Origin: Acanthamoeba sp. SK_2022b
Lineage: Eukaryota > Discosea > Longamoebia > Acanthamoebidae
Direction of reading: 5' to 3'
NCBI GenBank assembly: GCA_027943245.1
Contig: JANDJZ010000279.1
Coordinates: forward strand, 1 to 64,000
Length of the DNA: 64,000 nt
Under the pieces are notes generated by a model. The model saw only the letters and a program-made list of their open reading frames with translations, was not told the DNA's origin and did not search any database. The first letter of the stretch is position 1, and each line of letters begins with the position of its first letter. This document shows, piece after piece, positions 1 through 9,851 of the stretch. The position numbers and the translations under genes were made by a program.

Positions 1-710
1 TGCGCGCCAAAGGCGCTTATTACCATATCCACCACCCGTACCACATCGCGATGCACAACGGTGAAGCAACCCGCGAGCAGATCCAGGGCTGGGTGGCCAA
101 CCGGTTCTACTACCAGACCAGCATTCCGATCAAAGACGCGGCGATCATGGCTAACTGCCCGCAGCCGGAAACCCGCCGCAAATGGGTGCAGCGCATCCTG
201 GATCACGATGGCTACGGCGGCAGCGAAGGCGGCATCGAAGCCTGGCTGCGCCTGGGCGAAGCCGTCGGGCTGCAGCGCGACACCTTGCTCTCTGAAGCGT
301 TGGTGCTGCCGGGCGTACGCTTTGCGGTGGACGCCTACGTCAATTTCGCGCGCCGCGCCTGCTGGCAAGAAGCGGCCTGCAGCTCGCTGACCGAACTGTT
401 CGCGCCGCAAATCCACCAGTCGCGCCTCGACAGCTGGCCGCAGCACTATCCGTGGATCGACGCCGCCGGCTACGACTATTTCCGCAGCCGCCTCGGCCAG
501 GCCAACCGCGATGTGGAGCACGGCCTGGCGCTCGCACTGGACTATTGCGACACCGTTGAAAAGCAGCAGCGCATGCTGGAGATCCTGCAGTTCAAACTGG
601 ATATTCTGTGGAGCATGCTGGACGCCATGAGCATGGCCTACACCCTGAACCGCCCGCCTTATCACAGCGTGACCGCCGCGCGGGTATGGCACAACCAGAG
701 GCTGGTGTAA
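1..710 (+). CDS. pqqC: Pyrroloquinoline-quinone synthase PqqC (5' truncated by window edge)
   Basis: PqqC performs the last step of PQQ synthesis, the cofactor-free oxidation and ring closure of the PqqE/F-derived intermediate, in the cytoplasm. The reading frame is open from the first bases, so the true start lies upstream of the window. The visible 235 residues cover nearly the whole family length of about 250. They include the His-rich [10 protein letters not shown] stretch at the extreme N-terminus, the NRFYYQ block, the [19 protein letters not shown] segment and the C-terminal [17 protein letters not shown] helix, all hallmark PqqC sequence. The stop TAA overlaps the pqqD start (TAATG), which indicates translational coupling. 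pqqA and pqqB are presumably just upstream, outside the window. Confidence 0.97.
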   Translation, partial: RAKGAYYHIHHPYHIAMHNGEATREQIQGWVANRFYYQTSIPIKDAAIMANCPQPETRRKWVQRILDHDGYGGSEGGIEAWLRLGEAVGLQRDTLLSEALVLPGVRFAVDAYVNFARRACWQEAACSSLTELFAPQIHQSRLDSWPQHYPWIDAAGYDYFRSRLGQANRDVEHGLALALDYCDTVEKQQRMLEILQFKLDILWSMLDAMSMAYTLNRPPYHSVTAARVWHNQRLV

Positions 711-988
711 TGACGCTGAACCCTGAACACACCCCGGTCTTCCGCCGCGGCTACCGCCTGCAATGGGAGCAAGTGCAAAACAGCCACGTGATCCTCTACC
801 CGGAAGGCATGGCCAAGCTGAACGACAGCGCCGCCGCCATCTTGCAGCTGGTCGACGGCCACACCACGCTGAACGGCATCATCACGCAGCTGAACGCCCG
901 CTTTCCCGGCGCCGAGGGGTTGGCGGATGACGTGCTGGAGTTTTTCCAGCGCGCCTACGAACAAAAATGGGTGACCTTCCGTGACTGA
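710..988 (+). CDS. pqqD: PQQ peptide chaperone PqqD
   Basis: PqqD is the small RiPP-recognition (RRE) protein that binds the precursor peptide PqqA and presents it to the radical SAM enzyme PqqE. The 92-residue product has the usual family length. It shows the [10 protein letters not shown] start, the central [16 protein letters not shown] region and the LVDGHTT segment typical of PqqD. The start ATG overlaps the pqqC stop by one base, and the 3' end overlaps pqqE by 8 bases, so the three genes are tightly coupled in one operon. No oddities were seen. Confidence 0.96.
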   Translation: MTLNPEHTPVFRRGYRLQWEQVQNSHVILYPEGMAKLNDSAAAILQLVDGHTTLNGIITQLNARFPGAEGLADDVLEFFQRAYEQKWVTFRD

Positions 989-2117
989 AGCACGCGCGCC
1001 GGCGGTGAACCCGCCGCTCTGGCTGCTGGCGGAGCTGACCTACCGCTGCCCGCTGCAGTGCCCCTATTGCTCCAACCCGCTCGATTTTGCCGCGCAGGAA
1101 AAAGAGCTGACCACCGCGCAGTGGATTGAGGTGTTTCGCCAGGCGCGGGCGATGGGCAGCGTGCAGCTCGGTTTTTCCGGCGGCGAGCCGCTGGTGCGTA
1201 AAGACCTGCCCGAGCTGATCGCCGCCGCGCGCGATCTCGGTTTCTACACCAACCTGATCACTTCCGGCATCGGCCTGACAGAGAAGAAGCTGCAGACCTT
1301 CGCCGATGCCGGGCTGGACCATATCCAGATCAGTTTTCAGGCCAGCGACGAAACGCTGAACGCCGCGCTGGCGGGCTCCGCCAAGGCGTTTCAGCAGAAG
1401 CTGGCCATGGCCAGGGCGGTCAAGGCGCTCGGCTATCCGATGGTGCTCAACTTCGTGTTGCATCGCCACAATATCGGCCAGATCGATCGCATTATCGAAC
1501 TGGCGATCCAGCTGGACGCCGACGACGTCGAGCTGGCGACCTGCCAGTTCTACGGCTGGGCACACCTCAACCGCGAGGGCCTGTTGCCGACCCGCGAGCA
1601 GATCGCCGACGCGGAAGCGGTGGTAAAACGCTATCGCGAACGCATGGCCGCCGACGGCAAGCTGGCTAACCTGCTGTTCGTCACGCCGGACTACTACGAG
1701 GAGCGCCCCAAAGGCTGCATGGGCGGCTGGGGGGCGATCTTCATGAGCGTGACGCCGGAAGGCATGGCGTTACCCTGTCATAGCGCCCGTCAGTTGCCAA
1801 TCGCCTTCCCATCGGTGCTGGAGCACGATCTGCAGCATATCTGGTACCACTCGTTCGGTTTTAACCGCTATCGCGGCTATGACTGGATGCCGGAGCCCTG
1901 CCGTTCCTGCTCGGAGAAAGAGAAAGACTACGGTGGCTGCCGCTGCCAGGCGTTCATGCTGACCGGCAACGCCGACAACGCCGACCCGGTATGCGGCAAA
2001 TCGCCGCACCACGGCACCATTCTGGCGGCGCGGGAAGCGGCGAATCGTTCGCAGATCGGTATCGATCAGCTGCGTTTTCGCAATCAAACCAACTCCCGTC
2101 TGATTTTCAAGGGTTGA
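981..2117 (+). CDS. pqqE: PqqA peptide cyclase PqqE (radical SAM/SPASM)
   Basis: PqqE is a radical SAM enzyme that forms the carbon-carbon bond between Glu and Tyr of PqqA. The 378-residue product carries the radical SAM cluster motif C23-x3-C27-x2-C30 ([10 protein letters not shown]) and a GGEPL SAM-binding motif. Its C-terminal SPASM region has Cys in [23 protein letters not shown] and PVCGKS, enough to bind auxiliary Fe-S clusters. The start is GTG at 981, inside the end of pqqD; this gives the expected N-terminus and keeps the overlap seen in other pqq operons. The length matches the family (about 380). Confidence 0.97.
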   Translation: MTEARAPAVNPPLWLLAELTYRCPLQCPYCSNPLDFAAQEKELTTAQWIEVFRQARAMGSVQLGFSGGEPLVRKDLPELIAAARDLGFYTNLITSGIGLTEKKLQTFADAGLDHIQISFQASDETLNAALAGSAKAFQQKLAMARAVKALGYPMVLNFVLHRHNIGQIDRIIELAIQLDADDVELATCQFYGWAHLNREGLLPTREQIADAEAVVKRYRERMAADGKLANLLFVTPDYYEERPKGCMGGWGAIFMSVTPEGMALPCHSARQLPIAFPSVLEHDLQHIWYHSFGFNRYRGYDWMPEPCRSCSEKEKDYGGCRCQAFMLTGNADNADPVCGKSPHHGTILAAREAANRSQIGIDQLRFRNQTNSRLIFKG

Positions 2118-2119
2118 CG

Positions 2120-4432
2120 ATGGCACTCGCCGGCGCCTCCTGGCAGCTCGACAACGGTTTGGCCGTCAAGGCGATAAGCGATCCTGCCGCCGCTAGCGCC
2201 GCCGCGCTGGTGCGCATTGAAGCGGGCAGTTTTCAGGCGCCCACCGCCTGGCCGGGCCTGGCGCATCTGCTGGAGCATATGTTGTTTCGCGGCAGCGCGA
2301 ACTTCAGCGCGCAAGATAGTTTGATGGGCTGGGTACCGTCAGTGGGCGGCCGCCTGAATGCCACCACTCAGGCCACGCAAACCGCGTTTTTCTTCGAGGT
2401 GGGCGCCGATCATTTGGCGCAGGGGCTGGCGCGGCTGAGCGATATGCTCGCCGCCCCACAGCTGGCGGCCGAGGCGATCGCACAGGAGGTTGAGGTCATC
2501 GACGCCGAATACCGCCTGCTGCGCGCCGAGGTGGAAACCCGCTGCGAAGCCGCACAGCGGCAGATGTTCGCCGGCCTGGACGCCATGCACCGCTTTCATA
2601 TCGGCAGCCGCGCCGCTTTCGGCAACGACATTTCCGCCCTGCAGCAGGCGCTGCGGCAGTTTCACCGGCGCTATTTTCGCGCGCCAAACCTGACGCTGTG
2701 GCTGCAAGGCCCACAATCGCTGGCGCAGCTGCATGCGCTGGCCCAGCGTTACGGCAGCCGCTTGCCATCGGGCAGCGCCATACCGCACAAAGCCTCACCG
2801 CCGCTGACCGCTGCGAAAGATTACACCCTGTCTCTTCCCGGCACGCCGCAGCTGAGACTGGTGTTTGCCCTGTCGCGCTCCCATGCGCGCGGTTGGCTGC
2901 GGCGGCTGGAGCGCCTGCTGCTGGACGAAGCCCCCGGCGGGCTGCTGGCGCGGCTGCGCGCTCAGGCGTGGTGCGATGCGGTTCGGCTTGATTATTCGCG
3001 CTGCAGCGAGAACAACGCGCTACTGAGTTTTATCTTTACCGTCAATCACGGTTCAGCCACTGAAGCTGCCCACATCGAAAGCGCGTTGTTGGCGTGGCTG
3101 CAGGCGCTGCAGGTGCTGGCACCGGCTCAGCTTGCGCATTACGAACGGCTGGCCAATCGCGATCTCCACCGTTTGGCGCCGCTCGATCAACTACGCGCCA
3201 GAGCGTTTGGGTTGCCGCCGGCGGAGCCGAACGACGAGTGGCCACGGCATATTACGGCGCTGATTAGCGCGCCGCGCCGCCGCCTGGCCGTGCGGCCCGA
3301 TGGCGGCGGCGAAACCCGTGAAATTCAAGGGCTGCCGCTGGCGCTTGGCCCCTTCGTCGGCGCCGCGCTGACGCCCGCAGCGGAATCTTTTCGCTTTTTC
3401 ACCGCCTCGGCGGCGCTGCCGAGTCCGACTTTGCCTTCCGGCCTGGCGCCGCTGCGGCATCTGCTCCCTGGCGAAGCGCAGCCGGTGCTGTTGCTGCGGC
3501 CGGCGCCGTCCAGCCCCTTCAGCGATGAACAGGCCTGCGGCATACAGGCGGCGCTGCGCGCCGGGGCAGCCGAACTGGCGCATCGGGAGGGACATTTAAG
3601 CTTCGAACGCCACCAGGGCGTGTGGCTGCTGCAGTTGGCGGGCAGCCACGCGCTGATCTGCCATGGGCTGAGCGTAGTAAACCGGGCGCTGGCGGTGTTG
3701 TCGCCGGCCGTGCTCAACGAGGCGGCGAGAAACCTGCACCATACGCAGCGGAAAGAGCAAAACGATATTGCCATTCGCCGTCTGCTAGCCCAGTTGCCGG
3801 CGGCGCTCAGCGCGCCAACCGCAGCGGCGCAATGGCATGCCACCTTGATCGGCGGCGATGGCGAGTTGAAACGGCAGCTGTCGCACCTGCTGTACGGCTT
3901 CCCCTATTCCGTGGCCGCGGAGCCGCCGCTGCCGACACATCACCATCATCGCCCCATTACGCTGACGGAAAGCGGTGCCGAAAGCGCCTTACTGCAGTTT
4001 TACCCGCTGCCGAACGGCGAAGCCGAAGGGCGTTGGGCGCTGCGCGTGCTGGCTCAGCTTTACGCCCCGCGTTATTTTCAGCGGTTGCGCGTGGATCGCA
4101 ACGTGGGCTATGTGGTGCAATGCGCCTTCCACCGCTGTGCCGATGCCGAGGGCCTGCTGTTCGCGCTGCAATCCCCGACGTTCAACGTTGAACAGCTGCG
4201 GCAGTTAACCGACGAATTCTTACTGCAGATGCGCCAAGAGCTGGCGCACGTTGGCGCTGGCGAGCTGGCGCAAATACAACAGGCGCTGCGGCAAGGCCTG
4301 CAGCGCCTCAGCACCGAATCGTTGCAGCGCGCCCGAGAAATTGCCTTGGAAAATCGCGCACTCATTGCCGCCAAGCCGATGACACTGACGCAACTGACGG
4401 ATTGGCAGCAGCGGCTGTTCCCCGCAGGCTGA
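2120..4432 (+). CDS. pqqF: PQQ biosynthesis M16 zinc protease PqqF
   Basis: PqqF is an M16-family (insulinase-like) peptidase thought to release the cross-linked Glu-Tyr from the modified PqqA peptide. The 770-residue product has the inverted zinc motif H49-L-L-E52-H53, with the third ligand glutamate at about E130, which is the HxxEH-x76-E spacing of M16 enzymes. The rest resembles the M16 tandem-lobe architecture, and the length fits enterobacterial PqqF. The ATG at 2120 lies 2 bases after the pqqE stop and is the only start giving a normal N-terminus; longer in-frame starts lie inside pqqE. It is the last gene of the operon. Confidence 0.95.
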   Translation: MALAGASWQLDNGLAVKAISDPAAASAAALVRIEAGSFQAPTAWPGLAHLLEHMLFRGSANFSAQDSLMGWVPSVGGRLNATTQATQTAFFFEVGADHLAQGLARLSDMLAAPQLAAEAIAQEVEVIDAEYRLLRAEVETRCEAAQRQMFAGLDAMHRFHIGSRAAFGNDISALQQALRQFHRRYFRAPNLTLWLQGPQSLAQLHALAQRYGSRLPSGSAIPHKASPPLTAAKDYTLSLPGTPQLRLVFALSRSHARGWLRRLERLLLDEAPGGLLARLRAQAWCDAVRLDYSRCSENNALLSFIFTVNHGSATEAAHIESALLAWLQALQVLAPAQLAHYERLANRDLHRLAPLDQLRARAFGLPPAEPNDEWPRHITALISAPRRRLAVRPDGGGETREIQGLPLALGPFVGAALTPAAESFRFFTASAALPSPTLPSGLAPLRHLLPGEAQPVLLLRPAPSSPFSDEQACGIQAALRAGAAELAHREGHLSFERHQGVWLLQLAGSHALICHGLSVVNRALAVLSPAVLNEAARNLHHTQRKEQNDIAIRRLLAQLPAALSAPTAAAQWHATLIGGDGELKRQLSHLLYGFPYSVAAEPPLPTHHHHRPITLTESGAESALLQFYPLPNGEAEGRWALRVLAQLYAPRYFQRLRVDRNVGYVVQCAFHRCADAEGLLFALQSPTFNVEQLRQLTDEFLLQMRQELAHVGAGELAQIQQALRQGLQRLSTESLQRAREIALENRALIAAKPMTLTQLTDWQQRLFPAG

Positions 4433-4838
4433 TGTTGCGGCGATGCCAATCCGACGCGATATAAACGCAGCAAGACAAACAATCATCAGGAAAAGATATG
4501 TCTCAGAAAATCATGTTATCCCTGTAAAGCTTGCTCCGGAAAATTATTTAAATAAGAGCATGTTGATAAATCGCTTAACCGACTTCTTCCTTTTCCTTTT
4601 ATACCAGGCATATATTCTTCGCTTTTTCATTCTTCTAAACTCATAAGCTAGAGATATATAAAACACCATGAGCAGCAACATTAATATAACAATCATAAGT
4701 TAGCCCAAATCCATTTAGCCATTTCATATGATTATTATCTAATTTAATAAATTAAAAAATTAGAAACATCCTGTTCTAAATATTACTTTATCACATCCCT
4801 CAAACCGGCCTTTTATGCTGGCCGGCGAGGCTCGAGAG
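4433..4838. other. AT-rich intergenic region after pqqF
   Basis: About 400 bases of AT-rich sequence between convergent pqqF and the NCS1 gene. A Shine-Dalgarno-like AGGAAAAG precedes ATG at 4498, but that frame stops after nine codons. A 67-codon frame (4443-4646) has no homology that I recognise and no codon bias. I see no convincing gene. The only structured element is the hairpin at 4805-4825. Confidence 0.5.
4805..4825 (-). terminator. Probable terminator of the NCS1/Rut-like operon
   Basis: Read on the minus strand, the stem CCGGCC/GGCCGG with a nine-base loop lies 14 bases past the stop of the NCS1 gene and is followed by TTTGAGGG. The U tract is short, so termination may be partial. 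Confidence 0.5.
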
Positions 4839-6224
4839 TTATAATTGCACCGCCCAGTTAGCCCGTCGTGAACAACACAGTGGGTAAGCGATGCCGGTTA
4901 GCACCATACTGATCACCCAGGAAATGTCTGCGCCCGGGATCAGATTGGCGTAAGGGCCGGAGAAGAACGCGTTCTCAACAAAAGGCACCTGCACCGCAAT
5001 ACCGCCGAAATAAACGCCGAGCGCGCGGGTGTTAAGCAGGCCGTAGCGCCCGCCGTCTGCGCTGAAAATGGCCGAAATGTCATAGCGTTGGCGGTTAAGC
5101 AGGTAAAAATCGATCAGGTTGATCATGCACCACGGGATCAGCACCGAGATCAAGGCAAAGATCAGGTTCAGGAACAGATGTACAAAGTTGGCCGAGGCAA
5201 CCAACGCCACCCATACCGATCCCAGCAAAATCAATGCCGAGAACAGCGTACGTATCCGCGCATTAGGCATCCACTGCGGCAAGAAGGTTTGTACGGCGGT
5301 AATCAACGAGAGCACCGCACCGTACAAATTCATCGAGTTATGGCAGATGATGTTGATCAGAAACAGCACCATCAGCACCGGCCCCAACCCTCCCGTCGCC
5401 TGGCGTACCGCCTCCATGGCATCGTCGCTGCCGGCGACCAGATTGACCGCCACCATACCGAACACGAAGGCTAAAATGGTACCGCTGCAGGCGCCCAGAT
5501 AGGTATACAGGAAGGGTTTGGCAATGCCGACTTCCGCCGGCAGGTAACGCGAATAGTCTGACGTGTAGGGCGAGAAACTAATTTGCCAGACGGCACCGAT
5601 GCAGAACGTGGCGAACCAACCGGCAATGCTGAACGATCCCCGCTGCCAAAAATCCGCCGGCAGCGGTTGAGAAAACATCAATACCAACCCGAGAATCAGC
5701 GCGCTGCCCATCACCCAGGCGCCGATTTTGTTGATCTTGTGGATGAAACGGTAGCCCACCACCCCGATCAGCGTCGCCAGCACCGCGCCAATCACCGTCG
5801 CCACGCCCATGCTCAATGACGGGATGACGTTATGGATGACCTTGCCAGAAAGCGTGATGTTGGAAATAAAGAACCCCAGATAGATCACCGTGGTGAACAC
5901 GATCACCAACAGCGAACCATAGCGGCCGAACTGCGCCCGGCTCTGCACCATTTGCGGTATCCCGACCTGCGGCCCCTGGGCCGAGGTCAGCGCCAGAAAA
6001 ATGCCCCCGAACAGGTGGCCGGCGACAATCGCGCTCAGCGCCGAGAGAATATCGAGATGAAACGTCTGCGTGGAGATGGCCCCGGTCACCACCGCCAGCG
6101 GCGCAATGTTGGTGCAAAACCACAGGGTAAACAGGCTGCGGGCATGGCCGTGACGCTCCGCGGCGGGAACAAAATCGATCGACTTGTCTTCAATAAACGC
6201 GGTCTGCTCTGGCTGAGAATTCAT
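4839..6224 (-). CDS. NCS1-family nucleobase/heterocycle transporter
   Basis: A 461-residue inner-membrane protein of the nucleobase:cation symporter-1 family (purine-cytosine permease, CodB-like branch). About 12 hydrophobic segments are visible after a polar N-terminus of some 30 residues. Family-like features include the GHLFGGIFLALTSAQGPQVG region of TM2-TM3, SPYTSDYSRYLP before TM7, and NSMNLYGAVLSL of TM8. NCS1 members import cytosine, uracil, hydantoins, allantoin or pyridoxine; the substrate here is unknown. It is the last gene of a minus-strand cluster of flavin monooxygenase and hydrolase genes, so it probably imports the compound that cluster degrades. The start ATG is preceded by GGGGGATAT, a good ribosome-binding site. 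Confidence 0.88.
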   Translation of the reverse strand: MNSQPEQTAFIEDKSIDFVPAAERHGHARSLFTLWFCTNIAPLAVVTGAISTQTFHLDILSALSAIVAGHLFGGIFLALTSAQGPQVGIPQMVQSRAQFGRYGSLLVIVFTTVIYLGFFISNITLSGKVIHNVIPSLSMGVATVIGAVLATLIGVVGYRFIHKINKIGAWVMGSALILGLVLMFSQPLPADFWQRGSFSIAGWFATFCIGAVWQISFSPYTSDYSRYLPAEVGIAKPFLYTYLGACSGTILAFVFGMVAVNLVAGSDDAMEAVRQATGGLGPVLMVLFLINIICHNSMNLYGAVLSLITAVQTFLPQWMPNARIRTLFSALILLGSVWVALVASANFVHLFLNLIFALISVLIPWCMINLIDFYLLNRQRYDISAIFSADGGRYGLLNTRALGVYFGGIAVQVPFVENAFFSGPYANLIPGADISWVISMVLTGIAYPLCCSRRANWAVQL

Positions 6225-6386
6225 ATATCCCCCGGTTAACGTGGATTCTTATTTTTTTACAGCGTGTAGGGTGCGAATACGTCGAAAAAAGCGTGCGTTT
6301 GCCCCGGCGACATTGCGGTCGCCTGTATCAACGCGATGAAAACAGAGCTGCCGGCGCGACCTGAGATCGCGCCTGATTACGCTGAC

Positions 6387-7853
6387 TCAGCGCATGACGA
6401 AGGGATCGTCTATCGGATCGTCACTGGTGCGCAGCCACACCGTCTTGCTGGTGGTGTATTCCAGCGCGGCGTCAATCCCGCCCTCGCGGCCAAATCCCGA
6501 CTTGCCGTAACCGCCGAACGGCGCCAGCGGCGATACCGCCCGATAGGTATTCAGCCACACCACGCCCACCCGCAGGCGTCGGGTCACCCGATGCGCACGC
6601 GTCAGGTTCTGCGTGAAAATGCCGGCCGCCAGGCCATAGGCTGAATCATTGGCAAGCTGAATCGCCTCCGCTTCGTCCCTGAAGGTCAACACCGACAGCA
6701 CCGGGCCGAACAGCTCTTGCTTTACGCACTCGGCGTCGGGTTGCGCACTGCAGTCGACGATCGTCGGCGGGTAATAAAAGCCCGGTGAATCGATCGCCGC
6801 GTGGCCAACCACCAGTTTCGCCCCCTGCTCCAGCGAGCGGCTGACGATGGCGGCGATCCGCTCTTGCTGCTGCCGGGTACAAAGCGGCCCGAACTGGGTG
6901 TCCGGGCGATCCGGCGGCCCGATGCGAATACTGCGCACCTTCTCCGTCAGCCGGGCCAAAAACGCGTCTTTGATGCTTTCTGCCACCAACAGGCGCGAAC
7001 CGGCTACGCAGCTCTGGCCCGACGCGGCGAAAATGGCCGCCACCTGCGCATTCGCCGCGCTGGTCAGATCCGCATCGTCGAAGACGATAAACGGCGATTT
7101 CCCGCCCAGCTCCAGCGAGGTGCTGGCGAGGTTTTCCGCACTGCCGCGAACGATGTGCTTTGCGGTTTCCGCGCCGCCGGTAAAGGCGATGTGGTCTACC
7201 TGCGGATGCGCCGTCAGCACCGCGCCGCAGTCGGCGGCAAAGCCGGTGATCACATTGCATACGCCGCGTGGAAAACCGGCCTCGTCTATCAGCCTGGCGA
7301 ACGCCAGCAGCGGCGCCGGCGCGGTTTCCGCCGCTTTGACCACCAGCGTGCAGCCGGCGGCGATCGCCGGGCCGATTTTCACCGCCGCAAGAAACAGCTG
7401 GCTATTCCAGGGCACGATCGCCGCCACCACCCCGATCGGTTCTCGCCGCACCCAGGTTTCCATGTCAGGTTTGTCGATCGCCAGCACGCTGCCTTCCATC
7501 TTGTCGGCCAGGCCGGCGTAGTACCGGTAGTATTCCGCCACATAAGCGATCTGCGCCTGGGTTTCCCGGATGATCTTGCCGGTATCCAGCGTCTCCAGCC
7601 GCGCCAGCTCGGGAGCGTGTTGCTCCAGCAAATCGGCCAGCCGCAACAACAGCTTGCCGCGCGCGCCGGCGGTCATATCGCGCCATTCGGCTCCCTGAAA
7701 CGCCCGGTGCGCCGCGGCAACGGCGCGATCCACATCCTGGGCGCGGGCTTCCGCCACCTGCGCCCAGGGTTCACCGGTCGCCGGGTTGAGCGAGGCGAAG
7801 GTCGCCGAACCGGCGTCAAACCGGCCGTCGATGTAGAGTTTGAATGATTCCAT
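6387..7853 (-). CDS. NAD(P)-dependent aldehyde dehydrogenase
   Basis: A 488-residue ALDH-superfamily enzyme that oxidises an aldehyde to the acid. The oxyanion asparagine is in PWN150, the general base is E248 in LELGGK, and the nucleophile is C282 in GQSCVAGSR; all are intact. It lies 11 bases after the luciferase-like monooxygenase gene and so is part of the same transcript, where it would remove a (semi)aldehyde product of ring cleavage, as the aldehyde-handling step does in the Rut uracil pathway. The 162-base gap to the NCS1 gene holds a hairpin (6353-6373, GGCGCGA/TCGCGCC) without a U tract, which may modulate read-through or mRNA stability. The substrate cannot be told from the sequence. 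Confidence 0.9.
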   Translation of the reverse strand: MESFKLYIDGRFDAGSATFASLNPATGEPWAQVAEARAQDVDRAVAAAHRAFQGAEWRDMTAGARGKLLLRLADLLEQHAPELARLETLDTGKIIRETQAQIAYVAEYYRYYAGLADKMEGSVLAIDKPDMETWVRREPIGVVAAIVPWNSQLFLAAVKIGPAIAAGCTLVVKAAETAPAPLLAFARLIDEAGFPRGVCNVITGFAADCGAVLTAHPQVDHIAFTGGAETAKHIVRGSAENLASTSLELGGKSPFIVFDDADLTSAANAQVAAIFAASGQSCVAGSRLLVAESIKDAFLARLTEKVRSIRIGPPDRPDTQFGPLCTRQQQERIAAIVSRSLEQGAKLVVGHAAIDSPGFYYPPTIVDCSAQPDAECVKQELFGPVLSVLTFRDEAEAIQLANDSAYGLAAGIFTQNLTRAHRVTRRLRVGVVWLNTYRAVSPLAPFGGYGKSGFGREGGIDAALEYTTSKTVWLRTSDDPIDDPFVMR

Positions 7854-7864
7854 CAGCGCCTCCG

Positions 7865-8902
7865 TCAGTGAAATTCCGGCATCACGCAGCGAATGAACCG
7901 CTCCAGAGAGGCCTTTTTACGTGCAAAGCTCATGCCGCTGTCGATCCACAACGCAAACTCGTCATAACCCAGCGCCTCATATTTTTTCAGCCGCGTAATG
8001 ACCTCATTGGCGGTACCGATAGCCAGGTTAGTGCGCATCATCTCGGCGGAATAATAGGTATTGGCGGCGATCTCTTCATCGCTCAGCGGCTGAATCAGCC
8101 CTTGCCGCACCGGCCGCTGGTTCTTGAACCAGGCGCCGAAGTAGTGGTAGAAACGGTTGAGTTCTTCCGCCGCCAGGCGGGCGTCCGCCTCGTCTTCCGC
8201 CACATAGCCATGCTGCAACAGCATGATCTTCAGCGGCTGCTCGGCGGCGAAACGCGCACGCGCCTCGTTGAAACAGGTCACCAGCCGTACGATCTCCTCT
8301 TCCCCCTGATGCAGCGGCGTAACCTGAACGTTGCAGCCGTTTTGCACCGCAAATTCGTGGCTGTTGGGATCGCGCGCCGCCACCCAAATCGGCGGATGCG
8401 GCTGCTGTTTCGGCAGCGGCGAGGAGGTGGTTGCCGGGAACGACCAGTATTCCCCCTGATGGGCATAGTCGCCCTGCCAGAGTTTTTTTACCGCCGGGAT
8501 CAGCTCGCGCATGCGCTGCCCGGCATCCCAGGCGGTCAAACCGGGCATCAGCCGTTCGTATTCATAGGAATAGGCGCCACGCGCGATACCCAGCTCCAGC
8601 CTGCCGCCGGTGATGATGTCGGTCATCGCCGCCTCGCCCGCCAGACGGATCGGGTGGTTGAACGGCGCAATGATGGTGCCGGTGCCGAGCCGCACCCTGG
8701 AGGTGCGCCGGGCAATGTCCGCCAAATTGATGAATGGATTCGGCGCGATGGTGAAATTCATGCCGTGGTGCTCACCGGTCCAGATGGCGTGCATGCCGCC
8801 ACGATCGGCGATTTCGCAGAGTTCGATCATCTCCTGGTAGAGCTTTTCCTGCGACTCTTCGGGTAACGTTCGTTCCATATGCACGAATAAAGACAGTTTC
8901 AT
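7865..8902 (-). CDS. Luciferase-like (LLM) flavin-dependent monooxygenase
   Basis: A 345-residue bacterial-luciferase-family monooxygenase with the TIM-barrel signatures WTGEHH near the N-terminus, RTSRVRLGTG, GGRLELGIARG and PIWVAARDP. Such enzymes use FMNH2 from a partner reductase; that partner is encoded 19 bases upstream. I chose ATG at 8902 because it follows GGGAGAG at good spacing and begins with the family-type MKLSLFVHME. An upstream in-frame start at 8965 would overlap the reductase gene and add a low-complexity tail. By analogy with RutA it may open a nitrogen heterocycle or oxidise a lactam. That is inference, and it is not clearly RutA itself. Confidence 0.9.
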   Translation of the reverse strand: MKLSLFVHMERTLPEESQEKLYQEMIELCEIADRGGMHAIWTGEHHGMNFTIAPNPFINLADIARRTSRVRLGTGTIIAPFNHPIRLAGEAAMTDIITGGRLELGIARGAYSYEYERLMPGLTAWDAGQRMRELIPAVKKLWQGDYAHQGEYWSFPATTSSPLPKQQPHPPIWVAARDPNSHEFAVQNGCNVQVTPLHQGEEEIVRLVTCFNEARARFAAEQPLKIMLLQHGYVAEDEADARLAAEELNRFYHYFGAWFKNQRPVRQGLIQPLSDEEIAANTYYSAEMMRTNLAIGTANEVITRLKKYEALGYDEFALWIDSGMSFARKKASLERFIRCVMPEFH

Positions 8903-8921
8903 CACACTCTCCCGTTCAGCC

Positions 8922-9851
8922 TCAACCGGCGAATTGCTTGATGGCACCGCTGTGCTCATCGCCATAATAGATACCGTAATTGCCCACGGCGTTTTCTTTG
9001 ACGAACCGGCCCAGCATCGACCGCAGCGCCGGATCCTTGATCGGCAGCCGTGCCAGCGTCGGCATATCGAACCATTCCGCCGCGCTCAGCTGCGGCGTCA
9101 GGCTGCCGGCGTCGGTCGGCAGCGCACACAGAAAAACGATGTGCTGCTGGTGCTTCTGCCGGTCGTCATAGACGGAATAGACGAAACCCGGATGGGCGTT
9201 GATGCCCAACTGCTGCAGTAAATCTCCCAACGTTTCGCTGACGCTGCGTTTCTCCACCGCGCTGGACGGCAGCTGATAGCCGCCGTCGTTTTGCCGTACC
9301 ATCACGGCATGCCCTTCAAACTCGATCAGCGCGCTCACCACCACCTGCGGCCCGCCAATCAGCGACTGCGCGTTTTGATAAGGCGTGAAATAGGCGCCGC
9401 GGTAATACCCCAGACCGGCGGTGGCGTTGGACTCGAACCCTTCGACCTGGCCGATCAGAATGGCATGGTCGCCGGCATCCACCACCTGATGCAGCGAGCA
9501 GTCGAACCACGCCGAACTGTTCTCGATCAGCGGCACCCGCGACGCGCTCCAGCGCCAATCGATCAGCGCAAAGCGGTCTTCGTTCTTTTGCGCAAAAATG
9601 GTTGAAGCCTCTTTTTGCTGTTCCGCCAGAATATTGATGGCGAAGTGGCTGCACTGGGTGAAGTGTTCCAGGTTTGCCGAACGTTTATCGATGCTCACCA
9701 ACAGCAGCGCCGGATCCAGCGACACCGAAGAAAACGAATTGGCGGTGAAGCCAATCGGCCGCCCCTGCTTGTCCACCGAGGTCACAATGGTGACGCCGGT
9801 CATAAAGGCGCCGAAAGCGTCGCGCAACTGCCTGCGTTTATCCGCGTCCAT
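8922..9851 (-). CDS. Flavin reductase fused to a degenerate Nudix-like domain
   Basis: A 309-residue protein. Residues about 5-165 are a RutF/HpaC-type flavin reductase (FMTGVTIVTS, GFTANSFSSVSLDP, HFAINIL, GQVEGF), which would supply FMNH2 to the adjacent monooxygenase. The family is normally about 170 residues. The extra 140 residues look like a Nudix fold: YQLPSSAVEK, then a helix ending LLQQLGI, sits where a Nudix box would be. The catalytic GxxxxxE and REUxEE residues are missing, so hydrolysis is unlikely and a regulatory or ligand-binding role is more plausible. The start overlaps the end of the upstream hydrolase gene by 14 bases, so it is in the operon. Confidence 0.85.
   Translation of the reverse strand: MDADKRRQLRDAFGAFMTGVTIVTSVDKQGRPIGFTANSFSSVSLDPALLLVSIDKRSANLEHFTQCSHFAINILAEQQKEASTIFAQKNEDRFALIDWRWSASRVPLIENSSAWFDCSLHQVVDAGDHAILIGQVEGFESNATAGLGYYRGAYFTPYQNAQSLIGGPQVVVSALIEFEGHAVMVRQNDGGYQLPSSAVEKRSVSETLGDLLQQLGINAHPGFVYSVYDDRQKHQQHIVFLCALPTDAGSLTPQLSAAEWFDMPTLARLPIKDPALRSMLGRFVKENAVGNYGIYYGDEHSGAIKQFAG

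Noticed and set aside
4443..4646. 67-codon open frame after pqqF
   Set aside because: AT-rich, no family pattern, no codon bias, and overlapped by a better ribosome-binding site leading only to a nine-codon frame.
7865..8902. Naming the monooxygenase RutA and the cluster rut
   Set aside because: DUF1185 and the ALDH/NCS1 set are not part of the rut operon, and rutB/rutC homologues are absent.
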